Origin: Halomonas sp. S3-1-1
GTDB taxonomy: Bacteria > Pseudomonadota > Gammaproteobacteria > Pseudomonadales > Halomonadaceae
NCBI RefSeq assembly: GCF_023757625.1
Contig: NZ_JALGBZ010000004.1
Location: forward strand, 310,001-374,000
Direction: 5' to 3'
Length of the DNA: 64,000 nt
The notes under the pieces: model-generated
What the model was told of the DNA's origin: nothing
The model's database searches: none
Seen by the model: only the letters and a program-made list of their open reading frames with translations
Translations under genes and position numbers: made by a program
Shown here: positions 23,406 through 32,751 of the stretch, one piece after another
Layout: each line of letters starts with the position of its first letter
Position numbering within the stretch: the stretch's first letter is position 1

Positions 23406-23824
23406 TGGTTTGGGCGCCCTTTCAGCAAGGCACCTTAATGATGCACGTCGGCGACCGTGATCATTTACATCTCGTAATGAACGACCCGGTATATTGCCCA
23501 ATACTTAGAATCCACGGTGTTTTGATGGTAGCCATATCGTCAGTGCGCACTGGATCATATGTTGATGAAGCCTGTCTTTTTGAAATAGGCGATCACCCCT
23601 TTATCCAGCACCAAAGCTTCGTTTATTACCGCGACTCCAACGTATTTGATGCTGATCGGCTGCAGGTGGGGGTTGAGGCTGGTGAATTGCGTCCTCGCGA
23701 AACTCTTAGCCGTGAGGTTTTTAGAAGGGTTAGAGACGGTTTCTACGCTGAGCCTGTACGGCACAATAATAAAGTGAGCCGGTTTATTAAGCAGCGTCTT
23801 GAGCCTGATTTCAAGCACGAATAG
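23405..23824 (+). CDS. Putative PanAT toxin, PemK/MazF-like barrel
   Basis: 139 residues. DHLHLVMNDP, a hydrophobic strand (GVLMVAISSV), ACLFEIGDHPFIQHQSFVYY and a helical C-terminus give the strand order of PemK/MazF-like SH3 barrels; the DHPFI-H-S pattern is the most telling. It overlaps the Panacea antitoxin by 1 nt. Many PanAT toxins are of other classes, so an RNase activity is inferred from fold resemblance only. Confidence 0.65.
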   Translation: MVWAPFQQGTLMMHVGDRDHLHLVMNDPVYCPILRIHGVLMVAISSVRTGSYVDEACLFEIGDHPFIQHQSFVYYRDSNVFDADRLQVGVEAGELRPRETLSREVFRRVRDGFYAEPVRHNNKVSRFIKQRLEPDFKHE

Positions 23825-23963
23825 TTTCACACCCCCCAACCTCTTTATCTAACACTGCACTAATAGAAACCCGCACGTCTGCTTGCGGTATGCGTGGAAA
23901 GCTAGCGCCGCCGTCACCTTCGCGATACCCTAAGCGAATCAGATTTAGCGCTGGGGAGCGGAT

Positions 23964-24767
23964 ATGAAGCAGGTTCCACTGCGGGCGGATCAGCCGATAG
24001 TCCAATCGCTGCAAGAGAAAAGATTTGCCAACGTGCCGGTCAGCGATATTGAGATGCAGTCATTTCTCAGGCAGGCCAAGGCTATATCATCGAACTCGCT
24101 TGAGGGAGTGTTCGCTACAGCTTATGTTTATGGTTTTTGGCGAAAATTTAGCCAAGCAGAAGATCATGCAGACAAGCTAGTCGCAGGCTGGCCGAGTACG
24201 CCCCAAGCGTTTTATTACGCAACGGTGTGCTATGGCATTTCGTGCTGCTATGAAAAAGGATTAAAGGCCGCTCAGAGGCTCTGCGAGCTTGAGCCAGGAC
24301 GCCCCAGAGGCGCCAATATGCTGAGCTATATCTCTCTGCTGTCAGGTGCAATTTCAGAATATGCAAGGGCAAGACAGATTATGAAAAGGATCGGTGTGCC
24401 TGAGGCTGAAATACCAAGCATAGAGAATATGCGTGAAAGTGATTTCTTAACGCAAAATGGAATTGATCAATCGGATGTAGTGAGGTACTACCAGCTTCAC
24501 CTGAATGTAGCCAAGCCATTCCTCGAAGGAAAACAGAACATGCACTTAGGGTCAGATGTTCACCTCTGCACCGATCCTGAGGATGGTTCGCAAGAATTCT
24601 GGATCAATCTGGTAACTTCTACAGATGGAATAACTGCCTCAAAAATCGACTGGGAGTTTTCAAAGCAAGACTTCGACGGTTTTTCTGATAATTTTAAAGA
24701 GAAGGTATGGGTAGGTATTTCGCTGGCTCCTGATGATGGCGTTGAGCCGCGGAGGATACAGGTGTGA
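23964..24767 (+). CDS. Helical-repeat protein of unknown function (partner of HEPN protein)
   Basis: 267 residues, GGGGAG before the ATG. Residues about 45-150 look like TPR-type helical hairpins (AYVYGFWRKFSQAEDHADKL, FYYATVCYGISCCYEKGLKA). The C-terminal third is beta-rich (CTDPEDGSQEFWINL). It overlaps the HEPN gene by 4 nt (GTGA), so the two are made together. No known family name comes to mind. It could be a sensor or an antidote for the HEPN protein. Confidence 0.6.
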   Translation: MKQVPLRADQPIVQSLQEKRFANVPVSDIEMQSFLRQAKAISSNSLEGVFATAYVYGFWRKFSQAEDHADKLVAGWPSTPQAFYYATVCYGISCCYEKGLKAAQRLCELEPGRPRGANMLSYISLLSGAISEYARARQIMKRIGVPEAEIPSIENMRESDFLTQNGIDQSDVVRYYQLHLNVAKPFLEGKQNMHLGSDVHLCTDPEDGSQEFWINLVTSTDGITASKIDWEFSKQDFDGFSDNFKEKVWVGISLAPDDGVEPRRIQV

Positions 24768-25135
24768 ATCAAGAGGATATTCAGGAGCTTTCGGAATCGT
24801 TAATGGAGATAGGCTCGGAAGCCGCCTATCGAAGCGCAATCAGTCGAAGCTACTATTCAGCCTTCCATGCCATGCGAAGCGATACAAATACCGTGGATCT
24901 CGCAAAAGAGCCTTCGGGATCGCACGCTGTCGTTACTGCTAAGATAAAGGCGCGCTACGGTAAAGCGCTTGCCAAACACTTTCATAAAATGAAGCTACAG
25001 CGGAACAGTGCTGACTACGATCTCTACAAGCGGTTTTTTGAAAAGGACGCGGTCAAGATGTTTCATGATCGCCGCTCTCTTCTTGAGGAAGTCGCAACAC
25101 TTCAGGCAGATGCGAATAACCAGGGGGAAGGATGA
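24764..25135 (+). CDS. HEPN-domain protein (UPF0332-like)
   Basis: 123 residues, GTG start with GGAGG 8 nt upstream. AAYRSAISRSYYSAFHAMR and KLQRNSADYDLYKRFF are the two hallmarks of minimal HEPN/UPF0332 proteins. The catalytic R-X4-6-H of RNase HEPNs is here RNSADYD, without the His, as is usual in this subgroup, so nuclease activity cannot be assumed. HEPN proteins commonly act in toxin-antitoxin and abortive-infection modules, usually with a partner gene, as here. Confidence 0.78.
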   Translation: MNQEDIQELSESLMEIGSEAAYRSAISRSYYSAFHAMRSDTNTVDLAKEPSGSHAVVTAKIKARYGKALAKHFHKMKLQRNSADYDLYKRFFEKDAVKMFHDRRSLLEEVATLQADANNQGEG

Positions 25136-25764
25136 GTAACAGCAAGCCCCAAAGCGGCAAGTATGCAGCTTGGGTCATTCTGGCGATAGCGTTGACAGGG
25201 TGTGCATCCAGCACTCCGAGCAGCACCCGGCCTGCAGTTCCAATGAGCCAGTCAATGATCGATTCCGCAGCCCGTGAAGCTGTTCAAAACCTGCGTGCCC
25301 AAGGGGCATCGCCAATGACAGAAGAGCAGTGCTCAGCTGCTTATACTGTTGGCATTAGAGAAGCAAATGGCGGTTTTTCATACTCCCCTCACGAGCTTTG
25401 CGTCAGCGTAGCTAACGAGTACTACAATCAAGAGGCTTCGCAGCAATCCGGCAATGGAAGCGGAATCATTCCTAAGCAGCTTATTGAGGTAGAAGAATCC
25501 TTGGAAATCAGGGCAATAAACGCGGTTAGTCGTGATCTTAAGGATCCATCATCAGCCCAGTTCAGAGATATATTTGGCGTTCAGCAGTTGAGGGGCGGAG
25601 ATAGAGTCACAGTATGCGGTTCAGTTAATGCGAAAAACGCTTACGGCGGATACGTAGGGTACAAGCCCTTCTCGTACACAGACGGCAGCGTATTTATTGC
25701 TGGTCAACCAGGAAGCATTGAGAGCGACTTAGTCAAGTTGGCCTGTGTGGACGGAGTTCAATAA
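25132..25764 (+). CDS. Lipoprotein encoded with the HEPN module
   Basis: 210 residues. A signal peptide ends in the lipobox LTGC (Cys24), so it should be lipid-anchored in the envelope. The C-terminal domain has RDLKDPSSAQFRDI and VCGSVNAKNAYGGYVGYKPF, a pattern I recall from proteins of phages and mobile elements of unknown function. It overlaps the HEPN gene by 4 nt and is the last cargo gene before a strong terminator. Prophage lipoproteins often block superinfection at the surface; that role is inference. Confidence 0.7.
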   Translation: MSNSKPQSGKYAAWVILAIALTGCASSTPSSTRPAVPMSQSMIDSAAREAVQNLRAQGASPMTEEQCSAAYTVGIREANGGFSYSPHELCVSVANEYYNQEASQQSGNGSGIIPKQLIEVEESLEIRAINAVSRDLKDPSSAQFRDIFGVQQLRGGDRVTVCGSVNAKNAYGGYVGYKPFSYTDGSVFIAGQPGSIESDLVKLACVDGVQ

Positions 25765-25817
25765 CATTTGATCACTACTGTCTAGCTACTCATTGAAGTT
25801 CAAGCATCAATTATACC

Positions 25818-25840
25818 AACCGCCTTCGGGCGGTTTTTTT
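25818..25840 (+). terminator. Strong intrinsic terminator at the end of the cargo block
   Basis: AACCGCC/GGCGGTT stem with a TTCG tetraloop and a run of seven T. It separates the cargo genes from the tape measure gene, which starts 18 bp later. Confidence 0.9.
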
Positions 25841-25857
25841 ATTGCCTGGAGAAAAGC

Positions 25858-28800
25858 ATGGCTACCGAAGTTGGCGCGATTTATTACACGGTTGATGCTC
25901 GCACTCAAGCGCTCCTCAAGGCCGAAAAAGACGTAGATGGCTCCTCTCGCCGTATGGAGAAGCGATTCGACCAAACGGATCGCGCTTCACGTCGCATGTC
26001 GTCCGGCCTTGATCATGCGGGAGGCGCCGCGCTACGGCTGCGCAACATCGTCACCGCTGTTAGCTCGGCCATGGCGACTCGCCAGATCATCGCCTATTCA
26101 GATGCTTGGGGGCGTGCCCAGAACCAGCTCCGACAGGTAACCAGTGGCGCCGCCGAACTGCGAGACATCAATCAGCAGTTGATGGACATTTCGAACCGAT
26201 CAGCAGTTGGCTTCGAAAATACTGCGGGTCTATATGCTCGCGTCGCTCAGGCCACCCGCAATCTGAATATCGAGCAAGCGCAACTCATCGAGTTTGTAGA
26301 CCTCACGTCACAAAGTATGCGTGCCTATGGCACTAGCGCGGCAGGCGCCGCAGCCCTGACTTTGCAGCTATCGCAAGCATTTAATGCTGGATTGCTCCAG
26401 GGCGAAGAATTCAACACCATCATGGATCAGGCGCCGCTCCTGCTGGAGGCGCTGCAAAACGAGACTGGCAAAACATCGCGCGAGCTGAAAAAGATGGGTG
26501 CCGATGGAGATCTGAGCATCGACATGCTCATCCGCTCGGTTCGCAACTACTCCGATGAAATTAACCGCCGCGCGGCCGCATCCACGAACACGTTCGCCGA
26601 TAACCTGACGGTTGCGCGCAACAACATGATCGAGTTCGTTGGCTCTTCCGACAGTGCCCAAGGCGTCGTAGGCAAGCTGGGCGAATCGGTCATTTACCTG
26701 TCGAACAATCTGGAGACCGTTACCCAAGGCGCTATCGCACTGTCCGCGGTGATCGCCGGGCGCTATGCCACCTCGCTTGGCGCCGCCGCGATAGCGAATA
26801 TCAGTCTGGCCGGCGCCCATATTCGGCGCATGCAGGCGTTGCGCGCCGAGGCTCAAGCCTCCAATCAGGCAGCTACTGCGAAGGTCGCTGACCTCCAAGC
26901 CAGCCGAGCTATCATTCAGTCCACTATTCGAGAAATCGAAATCGACCGCGCTGCGCTCGCTGCAACGCTGAACACCAATCAGGCCAAAGGAACCCAGATC
27001 GCTATCAAGCGCGAGTTGGTAGCGATGGACAATGCGCTGGCGGCGGCAAAAGGACGTTTAGTGGCGGTAGAGAACGCTGAAACAGCGGCTACCATCACTG
27101 CTACTGCAACGCATAAGGCAAATGCCTCGACCCTTGCTGCTACCACTCGGACGACACAGATCGCCACTAGAGCCGTTGGCGGCTTAAGAACCGTCATGGC
27201 ATTTTTAGGAGGCCCGGTGGGAGTTATCGCCCTGGCCGCCTATGGAATTTACAGTTTCAGAGAAGAGCTTGGTCTAGTTCCCAAGCCTGCAAGGGCCGCG
27301 TCAGATATCGTCGATGAGCTGCGTCAAAGAATCGATGGTCTCTCAGAGTCGGCGCTAAAATTCGAAATAGCGGGCCTCACTGCTGAGCTCTTCCGCCTTC
27401 AGCTTCAGGCAGAGCGCACGAAGTCTCGGCTGGAAGAGCTTCAGCCCGACACAAGCGCAATTAACGGTAGCCAAGGGCCTAGAGAGGCGCTTCGAGCTAT
27501 CGACCGCCGCCGCGATAACGCTCCTGAAGTGCGAAGTCTTGAACAGGAGCTGGAACAGGCCGGTAATGATATCGAGGCTCGCCAGCGCATACTGGAGCAG
27601 ATCCAAGATCAGCTGAATGGCTCAAATAGCAACAAGCCCCCCGTCACCCCGACATCTTCCAGCTCTTCAAAATCCGACAATGAAGCCAAGCGACTTGCGC
27701 GTGATTTTGACGCTATCCGACAGCAACTCGAAACCCAGCGCGAAACCATCGAGCGCGAATACCTGCGCCGCAACGAGACCATCCGAAAAGCTACCGCCGC
27801 CGGCAGCGCCGAGCAAGATGACCTGCTGCGCCGCAGCGGCAACCAGCGCGCGCGTGAACTGCAAGAGCTAACCGATCGTCTAGTGGCTATCAACGCCACC
27901 GGCATCGAGCGCATCAATCAGCAGTACGACGGCCAGCGCCAAGAGATCCTCGATATCACCGAGAAAGGCAGCGCTGAGCAGATTGAGGCGCTCGAGCGGA
28001 ATAGCCAAGCGCGCGCCCGGGCGCTGGCCGAAGAGCGTCGCAACGAGCTTCAAGGCCTGATCTCGCACACAGATGAGGTCGACGCCGAGTACGAGCGTCA
28101 GCGCCGCGCGATTCTCGACCACACGCGGGCCGGCAGCGCCGAGCGCCAGGCAATGACCGAGCAGGCCGAGCGCTCTTTCATCGAAGCCAAGATGCAGGCT
28201 CAGAATGACGACCTGGCCAACATCGCCCAGCACAACCAGCGCGTGCGTGACTTGGAGGCAGAGCACTACTCGCTGATGCTGCAGCAGATGGAAGGGTTCT
28301 CAGCAGCCACCGCAGATAAAATGGCAGAGATTCGCCAGGCAACGGCCAATCCAATGAGAACGCTAGTAGAAGGCCTGAATCATTCGTTTGTAACGCTTGA
28401 CGATACCATTGCAGGCGCTTTCTCTCGCGGCATGATGGAAGGCGAGAGTTTTAAAAACATACTGAATCAGATTGGACAGACCGTCGTCGGCTCCCTTCTA
28501 CAGTCTTTCGTCAAGCTCGGCGTTCAGATGCTCATCAACGCAGCGACTGCGCAAACGGCTCAGTCCGCGGCAGCCGCCTCGGCCGCAGCTGGCGGCGCGG
28601 CTGCGCTTACTGCTTGGCAGCCAGCCGCCATAGCAGCATCAATAGCGACATTCGGAGCGGCCTCTGGAATAGGCGCGACGTCCTATATAGGGGCTCAGGC
28701 AGCCGGAGCCGGTGCCGGCTTCATGTCTCAGATAGCGGGCGTTAGCGGCCGCCAGTACGGTGGTAGCGTCACGGGCGGGCAGCCCTACCGCGTTACGGAA

Positions 28801-29079
28801 GATGGCAAGCCCGAGATGCTTACCCAAGGCACGCAACGTTACATCATTCCCGGTGCCAATGGGCGGGTAACATCAAACCGCGACATGAGCCGGCCTGCGT
28901 CAACCAATGTCACGATAAACCTGATCGAAGATCGCACGCGGGCCGGTAGTGTTGAGCAGCGTTCATCGCCCGAGGGAAATCAGGTCGTTGATATCCTAGT
29001 GGCCAACATCTTGGGCGACGGCAAGGCTCACAAAGCCCTTTCGGCAAAATACGGGCTATCAACTAGAGCGAGTAACTGA
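25858..29079 (+). CDS. Tape measure protein
   Basis: 1073 residues, the longest gene. N-terminal tape-measure domain (about 1-230, with NQLRQVTSGAAELRD, the helix around SNRSAVGFENTAGLYARVAQ, and GEEFNTIMDQAPLLLEAL), then long coiled-coil/Ala-rich stretches, a hydrophobic segment around residue 455, and Gln/Glu/Arg-rich helices (about 615-830) with repeated EREYLRR/EYERQRR motifs. Its length sets the tail length and it reaches the cell envelope on DNA entry. It begins immediately after the cargo terminator. Confidence 0.95.
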   Translation: MATEVGAIYYTVDARTQALLKAEKDVDGSSRRMEKRFDQTDRASRRMSSGLDHAGGAALRLRNIVTAVSSAMATRQIIAYSDAWGRAQNQLRQVTSGAAELRDINQQLMDISNRSAVGFENTAGLYARVAQATRNLNIEQAQLIEFVDLTSQSMRAYGTSAAGAAALTLQLSQAFNAGLLQGEEFNTIMDQAPLLLEALQNETGKTSRELKKMGADGDLSIDMLIRSVRNYSDEINRRAAASTNTFADNLTVARNNMIEFVGSSDSAQGVVGKLGESVIYLSNNLETVTQGAIALSAVIAGRYATSLGAAAIANISLAGAHIRRMQALRAEAQASNQAATAKVADLQASRAIIQSTIREIEIDRAALAATLNTNQAKGTQIAIKRELVAMDNALAAAKGRLVAVENAETAATITATATHKANASTLAATTRTTQIATRAVGGLRTVMAFLGGPVGVIALAAYGIYSFREELGLVPKPARAASDIVDELRQRIDGLSESALKFEIAGLTAELFRLQLQAERTKSRLEELQPDTSAINGSQGPREALRAIDRRRDNAPEVRSLEQELEQAGNDIEARQRILEQIQDQLNGSNSNKPPVTPTSSSSSKSDNEAKRLARDFDAIRQQLETQRETIEREYLRRNETIRKATAAGSAEQDDLLRRSGNQRARELQELTDRLVAINATGIERINQQYDGQRQEILDITEKGSAEQIEALERNSQARARALAEERRNELQGLISHTDEVDAEYERQRRAILDHTRAGSAERQAMTEQAERSFIEAKMQAQNDDLANIAQHNQRVRDLEAEHYSLMLQQMEGFSAATADKMAEIRQATANPMRTLVEGLNHSFVTLDDTIAGAFSRGMMEGESFKNILNQIGQTVVGSLLQSFVKLGVQMLINAATAQTAQSAAAASAAAGGAAALTAWQPAAIAASIATFGAASGIGATSYIGAQAAGAGAGFMSQIAGVSGRQYGGSVTGGQPYRVTEDGKPEMLTQGTQRYIIPGANGRVTSNRDMSRPASTNVTINLIEDRTRAGSVEQRSSPEGNQVVDILVANILGDGKAHKALSAKYGLSTRASN

Positions 29080-29573
29080 TGGCAGACATCGACTTTCCCG
29101 AAGGCCTGCCAACCCCTCTGGATAATGGCAGGAGCGTGGATCACATTGACGCTGTGATGACCACGCAAATGGCCAGCGGCCGCTCTCGATCTCGGCAAGT
29201 GTTTACGAACACGCCTAGCCGAATCTCCGTTGAGTGGCTGTTCAATGCAGGCCAGGTACAACTTTTCGAGGCATGGTATTGGGCACCCTACAATCGTGAA
29301 AACCCGAGCCTCGGCGGCATTCAGGCGCGAGTAATGCCCTTCAATATCAGACTGCGGACGCCTATCGGACTTCGCTCCTACGAAGAAGTGAAGTTTGCTG
29401 AGAAATACCAAGGACCGACTTTGGTAAGTAAGCAGCTTTGGAGCGTGAAAGCCACGCTCGAGATCGCAAAGCGCCCGGTGCTGCCGCCATCGTCGCTCGA
29501 GTTCCCAAAATTCATTCTCTACAGCGCGACCATCGATTACGCGGTCAACAAGAAGTGGCCGCCCACCGCCTGA
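29079..29573 (+). CDS. Minor tail protein, tail-tip region
   Basis: 164 residues, overlapping the tape measure stop by 1 nt. Beta-rich; FPEGLPTPLDNGRSVDH at the N-terminus and RVMPFNIRLRTPIG in the middle fit small distal tail proteins found right after the tape measure. Named by position. Confidence 0.6.
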   Translation: MADIDFPEGLPTPLDNGRSVDHIDAVMTTQMASGRSRSRQVFTNTPSRISVEWLFNAGQVQLFEAWYWAPYNRENPSLGGIQARVMPFNIRLRTPIGLRSYEEVKFAEKYQGPTLVSKQLWSVKATLEIAKRPVLPPSSLEFPKFILYSATIDYAVNKKWPPTA

Positions 29574-29597
29574 CCTAAACCCTCTTTCCTACACCCA

Positions 29598-29622
29598 GCC
29601 CCGCCATCGTGCGGGGCTTTTG
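29598..29622 (+). terminator. Intrinsic terminator before the SGNH tail fiber
   Basis: GCCCCGC/GCGGGGC hairpin followed by TTTT. It ends 16 bp before the fiber start codon, the same placement as terminators ahead of the endolysin, protease and tape measure genes. Confidence 0.75.
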
Positions 29623-29637
29623 CATTGGATACGCGAC

Positions 29638-32244
29638 ATGGCCTACAACACCGGCAACCCGCTCGGCTCTACCGACCCCCGCGACTTTTCTGACAACTCC
29701 GAGAATCTTGATCGTGCGCTGAACAGCGATAGCCAGACATGGACTAACCGCCTCGGTCAGACACGCCCGACGCTGCGCGCAGGCGAGATTGCGTCGCAAG
29801 AAGTGGTGGATACTGCTGATCAGGCCAAGCAGAACATCAATGACCAAGTGGAGGGGCTGCGCGGCGAGGTTGATGATCGCCTGAATAACATCCTGATCGC
29901 GGGCGGCCGTATTTTTGATAGCGAAGCGCAGGGGCGCGCGGCGGTCGATAATGGGCAGTATTACTATGCCGCCAGCAGCGATCCGAACGTCAGCAAAACA
30001 CTGTGGCGCCGGATTTCTTCCACGAGCAGCAAAAAGATCGCAGACGATCCAGATTCAAAACGCGTTGAAGAAGCATTCACTGACATTTCCGTCTATTTCG
30101 ATGACGAAATTGTCTACGATAGCATTGCACAGACACTGTCTTTTCCATCTGGCACAGCGATGAAGGCCTACGGTATACCGGGTCTAATTCGGTTCGACGC
30201 AATTACGCTGGAGGCACCTGGCGCAATCCCTGGCGGAGCAATTTCAGGAGCCGCATATTATTACTATCTAGACTACAACGAGACTGAGTTGTCTCCCATC
30301 AAGTTTAAAAGAGGGAGCGGAGTTGATCAGCCATTGCAGGACGGTTCTATCAGAAAGCTGGGAACGCTCTATCAGGGTAACTGGAGCAATTCGGAATTTG
30401 CTTTTCGGGCTGTTAGTCAGTCTCGAAACTTTAAGCGTTTCCTCAAAAATGTGATCCCCGGCGCTAATGATGATCCGCGCCTCCAATCCGATTTAATCAG
30501 CCTATATGGCGATGTACGCCCAACGTCTACCGACAATGCACCGCTGGTTGCTGCCCCTAGTGATTTACGGGCACTGGGAATTTTTCAGGCAGTTCACATC
30601 GATCCGAACGACCAGTTGGTAGGCAATTTTCTGGTTTACCCTATCAGCTGGAAGAGCGATCAGCGGCCTAATATTTTTATGGCAATAACGGTGCACAGCT
30701 CTACCGGAGAGTGGAGTTTTGGAAATTACCCAGGACCCTTCTATTACCTTTCTGCCACGAACAAAGAGGGGCAGACGTACACAGTAGAGTCGGGCGCCCT
30801 AGAAGTTGTCAAAGAAATAGACGAAAAAAATCGCGTTTACGGAGCAAGCATAATTCCACAAGTCGAGCTGCCCGAAGTAACTGATTTATCGCAATTGACT
30901 CTTGGTATGCGGTCAGATTCCGGTATCGAGTACTTTTTTGGGGGCTGGTGGACCAGCATATCCGCTGGGATTGAAAAACTGTTCAAATTGACGACATTGC
31001 TCGAAACGTTTTGGCCGCGCTGGGAGTACGTTGACAGTGCCTACTTGCCAAAACCTAAGCCACTGCCTGATACCCCGCCCTCAGGCTTGAAAGCACTCGT
31101 TGATGCCATGAATAATCCCGCACACTCGCTGCGACTTCACCTGATAGGCGACTCAATCACATGGGGCTCCGGTGCCAGCGGTCTATCGCCTTCATCGCCT
31201 CGTTCGCAAAGTCTTAGCGATCCCCGAAACAATCTCGAATCACGCACATGGACAAATCTGCTGCGCGATTACCTCGGCGCTTGGGGTTGTGGCGTTTTGC
31301 GTGCTCGTACTGACTTGGGTGACGGGGCCAGCGTTGACGCTTATGAATACTCAATGCCGCCAATAAACTCACAGACAAGATATATCTACCCAAAGACGCG
31401 GCGGGGCATTACTCCGATCAAAGACGAGCGCTATGTAGATCAGACGCCGCATGGCTACGTTTTAGACATTCGTCAATCTGAACCGATCATCCCAGGCTAC
31501 AACTACAACGCGGAGGTTACGACCCGATTGGTAGGAGACAATATCTCGTACACATATGCACAGCTGAACGGCGACCCTGCGATAGACATGGCAGAAGTGC
31601 TGGTAGACGGCGCGGTGGTTGGGGAGTTCTCGTTCGGGGGTGATAGTGCCTTTTTCGGAGCGCGATCTCCGGTTTTCGAATTCCCATTCGGTGAGCATGA
31701 AATAATTCTCCGCCGCAAATCATCGGCGAAAATTCAGATTCGATTAGAGGCTATCAATGTCATCAAAAAAGTCGTCGTTGTGAACGATGGCATAATCGGC
31801 TCTAACACTACAAGGTGGGTGCCCGATGGCCCTTTGTTAAATGATTCCACAAGTTCGGCTGACGAAGTAGTGATGATTCAGCTTGGCACTAATAACCGCA
31901 CACAAAGCTCTAGTAATTCGCCGAAAATTTTTCGTGCGCAGCTTGTGGAAATAACCCAGTGGTTGCTAGATCGTGGAAAAAAAGTTGTTTTACTCGCTTC
32001 ATGCGTAGCAACTATCGAAAACGAGACGGGAGATACTCGGTATCTTCACATGAATGAAATTTCATCGATCATTAAGAGCGTCGCAGAAGAACTTGGGGTT
32101 GATTTTATCGACCAGTATTCTTACACACTGCAACACCTTCTTGACGGTGAGGATGTACTATCCGATGGACTCCACCCGAATGATGCCGGGCATCGCATCA
32201 TGTTCGACAATATCAAGCAGCGCTTGATTGGTGTTAATCAATGA
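29638..32244 (+). CDS. Large tail fiber/tip protein with SGNH hydrolase domain
   Basis: 868 residues from the ATG at 29638. The N-terminus (MAYNTGNPLGSTDPRDFSDN) is the attachment domain of many phage fibers. Residues from about 495 form a GDSL/SGNH esterase: block I GDSITWG with Ser506, a conserved glycine block (GIIGSNTTR), GTNN with Asn752, and DGLHP with Asp843/His846. A long insertion between blocks I and II may bind carbohydrate. Such domains remove acetyl or other esters from capsule or O-antigen during adsorption. The middle of the gene is A+T-richer, pointing to exchange between phages. Confidence 0.85.
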   Translation: MAYNTGNPLGSTDPRDFSDNSENLDRALNSDSQTWTNRLGQTRPTLRAGEIASQEVVDTADQAKQNINDQVEGLRGEVDDRLNNILIAGGRIFDSEAQGRAAVDNGQYYYAASSDPNVSKTLWRRISSTSSKKIADDPDSKRVEEAFTDISVYFDDEIVYDSIAQTLSFPSGTAMKAYGIPGLIRFDAITLEAPGAIPGGAISGAAYYYYLDYNETELSPIKFKRGSGVDQPLQDGSIRKLGTLYQGNWSNSEFAFRAVSQSRNFKRFLKNVIPGANDDPRLQSDLISLYGDVRPTSTDNAPLVAAPSDLRALGIFQAVHIDPNDQLVGNFLVYPISWKSDQRPNIFMAITVHSSTGEWSFGNYPGPFYYLSATNKEGQTYTVESGALEVVKEIDEKNRVYGASIIPQVELPEVTDLSQLTLGMRSDSGIEYFFGGWWTSISAGIEKLFKLTTLLETFWPRWEYVDSAYLPKPKPLPDTPPSGLKALVDAMNNPAHSLRLHLIGDSITWGSGASGLSPSSPRSQSLSDPRNNLESRTWTNLLRDYLGAWGCGVLRARTDLGDGASVDAYEYSMPPINSQTRYIYPKTRRGITPIKDERYVDQTPHGYVLDIRQSEPIIPGYNYNAEVTTRLVGDNISYTYAQLNGDPAIDMAEVLVDGAVVGEFSFGGDSAFFGARSPVFEFPFGEHEIILRRKSSAKIQIRLEAINVIKKVVVVNDGIIGSNTTRWVPDGPLLNDSTSSADEVVMIQLGTNNRTQSSSNSPKIFRAQLVEITQWLLDRGKKVVLLASCVATIENETGDTRYLHMNEISSIIKSVAEELGVDFIDQYSYTLQHLLDGEDVLSDGLHPNDAGHRIMFDNIKQRLIGVNQ

Positions 32245-32735
32245 CCTATCTCGCCACCGTAAACGCCTCAGCCCCCGCTGGGGTCGTCAAAATCCCCACG
32301 CTTGAGATCAGCCGCCCCGGCGCCGCGCCGCTGCGCACCTGCGCGGGCTACGAGAATCAGACCGCAACACTCGAAACCGGCGAAACCGTTACGTTCACGG
32401 CGTCAGCCATGGCCGTCGCGCTACCCAAGCGCGGCGACTCTGGACAGCAGAACCTGACGTTCGCTGTCGAGAACGTGCAGGGCATCGCCCAGCGTTTCAT
32501 TGACGACGGCATCGAGAGCGGCGAGACAATCAATGTGATCTACCGCGAGTACCTGTCAAACGATCTGAGCGCACCGGCGGCACGGCCGCTGCGTTTTCAG
32601 CTCGTCGATGGTGTGTTCCAGGGCGCTCACGTCGAGATCATCTCGAGCTATATGGCGCTGATCAGCCAGGAATTCGCAAAGCGCCGCTATACCGCTGCTT
32701 TCGCGCCCGGCTTGAAGTACATCGGTCGGCGATAA
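32241..32735 (+). CDS. Tail-tip protein, DUF1833 family
   Basis: 164 residues with 4-nt overlap with the fiber gene. The pattern TLEISRPGAAPLRTCAGYEN... and ISQEFAKRRYTAAFAPGL matches the DUF1833 family, encoded just before the NlpC/P60 tail protein in many siphoviruses. Role: tail-tip assembly. Confidence 0.78.
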   Translation: MTYLATVNASAPAGVVKIPTLEISRPGAAPLRTCAGYENQTATLETGETVTFTASAMAVALPKRGDSGQQNLTFAVENVQGIAQRFIDDGIESGETINVIYREYLSNDLSAPAARPLRFQLVDGVFQGAHVEIISSYMALISQEFAKRRYTAAFAPGLKYIGRR

Positions 32736-32751
32736 CCCCAAGGATTACCCC

